Positions 6,268 through 11,073 of a stretch of DNA of 11,073 nt are shown here, piece by piece (the first letter of the stretch is position 1; each line of letters starts with the position of its first letter). The DNA is taken from the NCBI GenBank assembly GCA_002690625.1, contig NZFJ01000045.1:1-11073 (forward strand). Reading direction: 5' to 3'. Source of the stretch: Rickettsiales bacterium. Lineage in GTDB: Bacteria; Pseudomonadota; Alphaproteobacteria; TMED109; TMED131. Made by a program: the position numbers and the translations under genes. The notes under the pieces are model-generated. The model was not told the origin of the DNA and made no database searches. It saw only the letters and a list, made by a program, of their open reading frames with translations.

Positions 6268-7446
6268 ATGAAAACTAAATTTGAGCGGGTATCACTTTTA
6301 CCACCATATGTTTTTGCAGAAATAAATGAACTTAAGGCTAAGGAAAGGCTAAAAGGAAGGGATATTATTGATCTTGGAATGGGTAATCCTGACAGCAGTA
6401 CTCCAAAACATATAGTAGATAAATTAATTCAAACCGTAAAAAAATCTAAAACTCATAGATACTCAGTATCTAAAGGTATATTAGGATTAAGAAAAGCACA
6501 CAGTAATTATTATAAAAGAAGGTTTGGTGTTAATTTAAATTATGAAAATGAAATAGTAGTGACTCTAGGGTCTAAAGAAGGTCTGGCGAATCTAGCTTCT
6601 GCTATTACATCTAAAGGAGATATTATTTTAGTCCCTAATCCAAGTTATCCGATACATCCTTATGGCTTTCTAATTGCAGGAGCTCTAGTAAAAAGTATAA
6701 AAATGGCAGAAGAAGAAAAGTTTTTAAAAGATTTATTGAAAAAAGTTAATAAATATAAAACTAAAATAAAGGCAGTTATTATAAATTATCCTAACAACCC
6801 CACTACAAAAACAGTAGATCTATATTTTTATAAAGAATTAGTTAAAATTTGTCGTAAAAATAACATATGGATTTTATCAGATTTAGCTTATGCTGAGATT
6901 TATTTCACTGAAAACCCTCCTCCATCAATTTTACAAGTAAAAAATGCTAAAGATATAGCTGTGGAATTTACTTCAATGAGTAAAACTTTTAATATGCCTG
7001 GTTGGAGAATAGGTTATGCTAGTGGAAATAAACTTTTGATTGCTGCTCTTGCAAGAATTAAATCTTATCTTGATTACGGAGCATTTACCCCTATTCAAGT
7101 TGCTGCTACAGCCGCATTAAACGGACCTCAAAGTTATATAGAAGATATAAGAAAAATTTATAAAAGTCGTCGGGATGTTTTAGTTAATGCTATGAGAAGA
7201 AGCGGTTGGATAATTCCAGTACCAGAAGCAACTATGTTTGCTTGGGCTCCAATTCCAAAAAAATATGTTTCAAAGGGAAGTATTAACTTTTCTAAAATTT
7301 TGTTAAAACAAGCTAGTCTTGCTGTTTCTCCTGGAATAGGTTTTGGAATTTATGGTGATAAACATGTAAGAATCAGCTTAGTTGAAAATGAACAAAGAAT
7401 AAGACAAGCTGCAAGAAATATTAAAAATAATATAACACTAGTATAA
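6268..7446 (+). CDS. Class I/II aminotransferase, AlaC-like
   Basis: A 392-residue PLP-dependent aminotransferase of fold type I, full length. Seen: the substrate-side DLGMGNPD (35-42), HRYSVSKGILGLR (63-75), the NYPNNPT motif (173-179) with Asn177, SDLAYAEI (204-211) with Asp205 and Tyr208 contacting PLP, and SMSKTFNMPGWRIGY (236-250) with Schiff-base Lys239 and phosphate-binding Arg247. Arg368 in KHVRISL binds the substrate carboxylate. The SKTFNMPGWRIG form is closest to AlaC (glutamate-pyruvate transaminase) and the related LL-diaminopimelate aminotransferase-like group; alphaproteobacterial genes of this type sit beside hom. I favour alanine or a related amino acid as product, with the exact specificity unproven. 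hom begins 4 bases after its stop, so the two are almost certainly cotranscribed. No Shine-Dalgarno precedes the start. Confidence 0.9.
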   Translation: MKTKFERVSLLPPYVFAEINELKAKERLKGRDIIDLGMGNPDSSTPKHIVDKLIQTVKKSKTHRYSVSKGILGLRKAHSNYYKRRFGVNLNYENEIVVTLGSKEGLANLASAITSKGDIILVPNPSYPIHPYGFLIAGALVKSIKMAEEEKFLKDLLKKVNKYKTKIKAVIINYPNNPTTKTVDLYFYKELVKICRKNNIWILSDLAYAEIYFTENPPPSILQVKNAKDIAVEFTSMSKTFNMPGWRIGYASGNKLLIAALARIKSYLDYGAFTPIQVAATAALNGPQSYIEDIRKIYKSRRDVLVNAMRRSGWIIPVPEATMFAWAPIPKKYVSKGSINFSKILLKQASLAVSPGIGFGIYGDKHVRISLVENEQRIRQAARNIKNNITLV

Positions 7447-7450
7447 AGAT

Positions 7451-8740
7451 ATGGAATTAAATATAGGTATTATAGGATTGGGCACAGTAGGAAGCGGAGT
7501 TATAGAGTCTATAGAAAAAAATAAAAATTTATTTCTAAAGAAATATAATATAAAAATTAATATTTGTGGAGTTTCAGCAAAAAATAAACGTAAAAAAAGA
7601 TCATTTAATATTAATAGGTATAAATGGTACAAAAATCCATTAGATCTTATCAATAACCCAAGTATAGAAATAATAGTAGAATTAATAGGAGGGGATTCTG
7701 GTCTTCCACTAGATATTGCTATTAAAACATTAACAAATAAAAAAAATTTAATTACTGCTAATAAAGCAATGATGGCAATACATGGGAAAAAGTTAATAGA
7801 TATTGCATTTAAAAATTCAGTAAATATAAATTATGAAGCTTCAGTAGCCGGAGGCATTCCTATAATTAATATGTTAGAAAACAGTTTATTATCTGATAAA
7901 GTTAATTTAATTTATGGAATTTTAAATGGTACATCTAATTATATTTTAACTCAGATGAGAGAGAAAAAAATATCCTTCGATACAGCATTAAAAGAGGCTC
8001 AAAATTTAGGTTTTGCCGAGTTAGATCCTTTTGATGACATAAGTGGAAATGATGCTGCATACAAACTTTTATTATTATCCAATTTGACATTTGGATTAGT
8101 TTCAGAAATTAAAGATGTCTATGTAGAAGGAATAACAGAAATAGAAAGCATAGATTTAGAGATGGCGAATAAATTAGGATATTCAATTATTTTATTAGGT
8201 ATAGCTGGTATAAAAAATAAGTTACTCCAACTTAGAGTTCACCCATGTCTTGTAAATAATAATAGTATAATAGCAAAAGTAAAAAATGAACTAAATACAG
8301 TTATTATAGAAGGAGATTTAACTGATAAAATTGTTGTGGTAGGTAAAGGTGCAGGAAAAAATCCTACTGCTTCAGCAGTATTATCAGATATTATAGGTTA
8401 TAGAAAAATAAAAAAAAGAAATTTATTATCAAACAAAAAAAATACTTATCTAAAAATTAAAAAACTTACTATGGCAGATAGAAAAGGAAAGTTTTATATT
8501 CGTATGAGTGTAGTTGATAGTCCAGGAGTTTTAGCAGATATTACTGCTTTTTTTAAAAGACAAAAAATTTCTATTAGTACTATGTTTCAATTAGAGAAGA
8601 AATACTCTAAATATGTACAACTTATTTTTGTTACTCATTTAATTAATGAAAAACAACTAATTTTAGCTATTAAAAAAATTGAAAAACTTGCTAAAGTAAA
8701 AAATAAAGTAAAATTTATTAGAATAGAAAACAGTTTATGA
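7451..8740 (+). CDS. hom: Homoserine dehydrogenase
   Basis: A 429-residue monofunctional enzyme that reduces aspartate semialdehyde to homoserine, the branch point to threonine and methionine. The N-terminal nucleotide-binding loop is GLGTVG (9-14). TANKAMMA (102-109) contains Lys105, and the catalytic domain shows SVAGGIPIINMLENSL (131-146), GILNGTSNYIL (156-166) and AELDPFDDISGNDAAYKL (189-206) with the conserved acidic residues and invariant Lys205. GKGAGKNPTASAVLSDI (298-314) closes the catalytic part. Residues about 348-429 form an ACT domain (MSVVDSPGVLADI, 352-364) that in this family gives feedback inhibition, commonly by threonine. The stop overlaps the glpX start (ATGA). The MetY on the opposite strand would act downstream of the homoserine made here, after acylation by an enzyme not in this window. 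Confidence 0.96.
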   Translation: MELNIGIIGLGTVGSGVIESIEKNKNLFLKKYNIKINICGVSAKNKRKKRSFNINRYKWYKNPLDLINNPSIEIIVELIGGDSGLPLDIAIKTLTNKKNLITANKAMMAIHGKKLIDIAFKNSVNINYEASVAGGIPIINMLENSLLSDKVNLIYGILNGTSNYILTQMREKKISFDTALKEAQNLGFAELDPFDDISGNDAAYKLLLLSNLTFGLVSEIKDVYVEGITEIESIDLEMANKLGYSIILLGIAGIKNKLLQLRVHPCLVNNNSIIAKVKNELNTVIIEGDLTDKIVVVGKGAGKNPTASAVLSDIIGYRKIKKRNLLSNKKNTYLKIKKLTMADRKGKFYIRMSVVDSPGVLADITAFFKRQKISISTMFQLEKKYSKYVQLIFVTHLINEKQLILAIKKIEKLAKVKNKVKFIRIENSL

Positions 8741-9714
8741 TAAAAAAAAATTTAGAAATTAAAGAAAGAAATTTAGCATTAGAAGCAGTCAGAGTTACTG
8801 AGGCTGCTGCATTATCAGCCAGTAGTTGGATAGGTTTAGGAAATGAAAAAAAGGCAGACCAAGCTGCTGTTGAAGCAATGCGAAATTCTTTAAATAGTTT
8901 AGATATTAATGGTGAAGTAGTAATTGGAGAAGGGGAAAGAGACAAAGCACCTATGTTGTTTATAGGTGAAAAAGTTGGCAATGGTAATGGCCCTGAAGTT
9001 GATATTGCACTTGATCCCTTAGAAGGTACTACAATATGTGCTACTGGAGGAAATAATGCATTAACAGTAATGGCTTTTTCATCAAAAGGAGGGTTTTTAA
9101 ATGCACCAGACGTTTATATGGATAAAATAGCGGTAGGAGGAAACCTTCCAAAAGATCTAATTGATATAGATGATAGTCCAAAGATTAATTTAAAGAATTT
9201 AGCTAGAGCAAAAAGTATTGATATCAATGATTTGGTAGTTTGTATTCTTAACAGACCTAGACATGAAGAAATCATAGCAAAATGCAGAGAAGCTGGATCA
9301 AGAATTATGCTAATATCAGATGGTGATGTATCGGGAATTATTGCTACAGCCAATGAAGAATCAGGAGTAGACATGTATTTAGGGATAGGAGGAGCACCCG
9401 AAGGAGTTTTGGCAGCAGCAGCGTTGAGGTGTATTGGTGGACAAATGCAAGCTAGATTAAAATTTAATAACCAAGATGAAATTGAGCGAGCAAATAAGCT
9501 AGGCATAAAAGATTTAAATAGAAGATATTCATTACTAGATTTAGCTTCTGGAGATTCTATGTTTGCGGCTACAGGAGTTACTGATGGTTCTATGTTGAAA
9601 GGAGTAAGAATAAAGGGCTCTAAAGCTTATACTGAGTCAATAGTGATGAGGTCTGTGAGTGGAACAGTTAGAACCATAAAAGCTATTCATAATTTATTAA
9701 TTAAACCTTATTAA
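8737..9714 (+). CDS. glpX: Class II fructose-1,6-bisphosphatase
   Basis: A 325-residue GlpX-type phosphatase. It removes the 1-phosphate of fructose 1,6-bisphosphate in gluconeogenesis; some members also act on sedoheptulose 1,7-bisphosphate. It belongs to the lithium-sensitive phosphatase superfamily and needs divalent metal. Metal-binding residues are visible: Asp41 in KKADQAA (38-44), Glu65 and Glu67 in VIGEGERDKAPMLFIGE (62-78), and Asp93/Glu96 in ALDPLEGTT (91-99). The later segments LISDGDVSG and GIGGAPEGVLAAAALRCIGG are also characteristic. The start overlaps the hom stop by 4 bases, and recJ begins directly after the glpX stop. The hom-glpX-recJ order is frequent in alphaproteobacteria. 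No Shine-Dalgarno is present, so translation is probably coupled to hom. Confidence 0.97.
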   Translation: MIKKNLEIKERNLALEAVRVTEAAALSASSWIGLGNEKKADQAAVEAMRNSLNSLDINGEVVIGEGERDKAPMLFIGEKVGNGNGPEVDIALDPLEGTTICATGGNNALTVMAFSSKGGFLNAPDVYMDKIAVGGNLPKDLIDIDDSPKINLKNLARAKSIDINDLVVCILNRPRHEEIIAKCREAGSRIMLISDGDVSGIIATANEESGVDMYLGIGGAPEGVLAAAALRCIGGQMQARLKFNNQDEIERANKLGIKDLNRRYSLLDLASGDSMFAATGVTDGSMLKGVRIKGSKAYTESIVMRSVSGTVRTIKAIHNLLIKPY

Positions 9715-11073
9715 ATGATAAGAAATATTAATGATTTTGATGAAAAAAAATCAGCTAAAGGTTATTATTGGAACTATAATGAAGCTCCTAGATATAGAAT
9801 AGAAAAGTTAAAAACTAAATATAATTTACCAGAAATAGTAGCTAAAATTTTAGCTAATAGAGAGACCAATGATAGTTATATTGATGAATTTTTGAGGCCA
9901 TCTCTTAAAGATAATTTACCTGATCCAAACATTATCATAAATATGGAAGAATCTATTAAAATAATTATTAAAAAAATACGTAGTAACAAGAGCATAGGTT
10001 TGCTTGGTGATTATGATGTTGATGGAGCATCTTCTAGCGCAGTATTGTATAAATATTTTAATGATATCGGAATTTATCCTGAAGTATATATTCCGAATAG
10101 GTTAAATGATGGTTACGGTATTAGTAAAAATAGTATAGATTTTTTTTTTAAAAAAAAAATAAAGTTTTTAATTGCTTTAGATTGTGGAACTAATGATTTA
10201 ATTAATATTGAATATGCTAAAAAAAAGGGAATAGATATATTAGTTATAGATCATCATGAGGTTAAAAGTTTAGGAAAACCTATTAGTATTATAAATCCAA
10301 AGTTAGTTAATGATGAAAGTGGTTTAGATATTTTATGTACGGCTGGGTTAGCTTTTTTATTTGTAATAGGTCTAAATAGAGAACTAAGAAAAAAAGGCTT
10401 TTTTAATAATAGAAATGAACCAAACCTTAAAAACTTGTTAGACTTTGTTGCAATAGGTACAGTTTGTGATTTAGTTCCATTAAAAAAAATTAATAGATTA
10501 TTGGTCAAGAAAGGTTTAGATATATTAAGTTTAAAATCAAATAAAGGCTTAAAAATACTAAAAGAGAAGCTGAAAATAGAAAGAAAATTGAAAGCCTCAG
10601 ATTTATCATTTTATCTCGGTCCATGCATTAATGCTGCAGGAAGAATAGGAGATTCTAAATTAGGTTTTAATTTACTTACTAATAATGATGAAAAGGCATT
10701 AGATGATATAGCAAACAAACTAATAGTAAATAATCAAGAAAGAAAAACCTTAGAAAATTTAGCTTATATAGAAGCTAAAAAATTAATTAAAGAGGAAGAG
10801 CCTAATGATTTTATTTTTTTATATAGTAAAAAATGGCATCCTGGAATAGTAGGAATTATAGCAAGTAAATTAGTAGAAGAATATAATAAGCCAGCATTTG
10901 TAATTAGTATACAAGGTATTAGAGCTACTGGCTCTGTAAGATCAGTAAAGCATATAAATATAAGTAATATAATTGACTTATTAAAAACAAATAAATTGAT
11001 TGATGCTGGAGGCGGTCATTCTATGGCTGGTGGGTTAAGTATTCAAGTTAATAAAATAAAACAAATAAATTTG
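9715..11073 (+). CDS. recJ: Single-stranded-DNA-specific exonuclease RecJ, C-terminus cut by window edge
   Basis: The frame is open from ATG 9715, immediately after the glpX stop, to the right edge, giving 453 residues of a protein that is usually about 560-600 long. RecJ degrades single-stranded DNA 5' to 3' in recombination and repair. The DHH-phosphoesterase motifs are all present: GDYDVDGASS (98-107), ALDCGTND (154-161), VIDHHEV (177-183) and GTVCDLVPL (248-256) for the metal centre, then LGPCINAAGRIGDS (301-314). The DHHA1 domain shows WHPGIVGIIASKL (374-386), ATGSVRS (404-410) and the GGGHSMAGG substrate-binding motif (432-440). The missing part would be the C-terminal OB-fold domain. 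A T10A10 run at 10140-10159 encodes FFFKKK between motifs and keeps the frame here. No Shine-Dalgarno is seen. Confidence 0.96.
   Translation, partial: MIRNINDFDEKKSAKGYYWNYNEAPRYRIEKLKTKYNLPEIVAKILANRETNDSYIDEFLRPSLKDNLPDPNIIINMEESIKIIIKKIRSNKSIGLLGDYDVDGASSSAVLYKYFNDIGIYPEVYIPNRLNDGYGISKNSIDFFFKKKIKFLIALDCGTNDLINIEYAKKKGIDILVIDHHEVKSLGKPISIINPKLVNDESGLDILCTAGLAFLFVIGLNRELRKKGFFNNRNEPNLKNLLDFVAIGTVCDLVPLKKINRLLVKKGLDILSLKSNKGLKILKEKLKIERKLKASDLSFYLGPCINAAGRIGDSKLGFNLLTNNDEKALDDIANKLIVNNQERKTLENLAYIEAKKLIKEEEPNDFIFLYSKKWHPGIVGIIASKLVEEYNKPAFVISIQGIRATGSVRSVKHINISNIIDLLKTNKLIDAGGGHSMAGGLSIQVNKIKQINL
10140..10159 (+). repeat. T10A10 homopolymer tract within recJ
   Basis: Ten T are followed directly by ten A inside recJ codons 142-149 (Asp, three Phe, three Lys, Ile). 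The tract is self-complementary. The frame on both sides matches RecJ motifs, so the length shown is in frame. Runs this long can slip in replication, transcription or sequencing. Confidence 0.8.

Noticed and set aside
9114..9506. 130-residue open frame on the minus strand opposite glpX
   Set aside because: It lies wholly within the well-conserved glpX coding sequence, has no family resemblance and reads as an antisense shadow; the same holds for the minus-strand frames at 3829-4245, 4446-4640, 5631-5897, 7438-7653, 8718-8981 and 10254-10508, and the plus-strand frame at 3085-3375.
1..11073. Search for a novel accessory system (defence, mobile, biosynthetic or secretion cluster)
   Set aside because: All genes but one belong to known housekeeping families in an order familiar from alphaproteobacteria, with no composition break, integrase, repeat array or attachment-site-like structure.

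Overview
The window is an AT-rich (roughly 30% GC by eye), very densely packed bacterial chromosome segment using the standard bacterial code (TGA serves as a stop for rplM and hom). The gene set and order (metY-type lyase, CoA-binding protein, enoyl-CoA hydratase-like protein facing rplM-rpsI-argC, then alaC-like aminotransferase-hom-glpX-recJ) and the style of several proteins point to an alphaproteobacterium. The AT bias, A/I/K/N-rich proteins and gaps of only a few bases suggest a streamlined, probably marine lineage (SAR11/HIMB59-like). That placement is inference from gene order and composition, not from a marker-gene phylogeny.

Layout. Positions 1-396 (minus) hold the N-terminal part of a dienelactone hydrolase-family protein that runs off the left edge. 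Its start codon shares the palindrome ATGCAT with the start of a small divergent secreted protein of unknown function (391-777, plus). Next comes a minus-strand operon transcribed leftward from about 3347: an enoyl-CoA hydratase-like protein (2559-3347), a CoA-binding protein (2061-2558) and an O-acetylhomoserine sulfhydrylase (781-2064), with zero or negative spacing between them. A 79-bp gap (3348-3426) is the only real intergenic region and should hold divergent promoters. From 3427 to the right edge every gene is on the plus strand with gaps of 11 bp or less or short overlaps: rplM, rpsI, argC, an OmpA-like lipoprotein, an AlaC-like aminotransferase, hom, glpX and recJ (cut by the right edge). 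No stretch over 300 bases lacks a gene.

How the genes work together. This is a housekeeping block: two ribosomal proteins, amino-acid metabolism (ArgC for arginine, AlaC-like transaminase, Hom for the threonine/methionine branch, and on the opposite strand MetY, which would use the acylated product of homoserine), gluconeogenesis (GlpX), envelope anchoring (OmpA-like lipoprotein) and recombination/repair (RecJ). I saw no mobile element, CRISPR array, tRNA/rRNA, phage gene, toxin-antitoxin pair or defence cassette, and nothing that amounts to a new system. The points most worth a second look are the hydratase-like protein without either catalytic glutamate, the small unknown secreted protein with a shared start hexamer, the in-frame stop/start junction of the minus-strand operon, and the T10A10 tract inside recJ.
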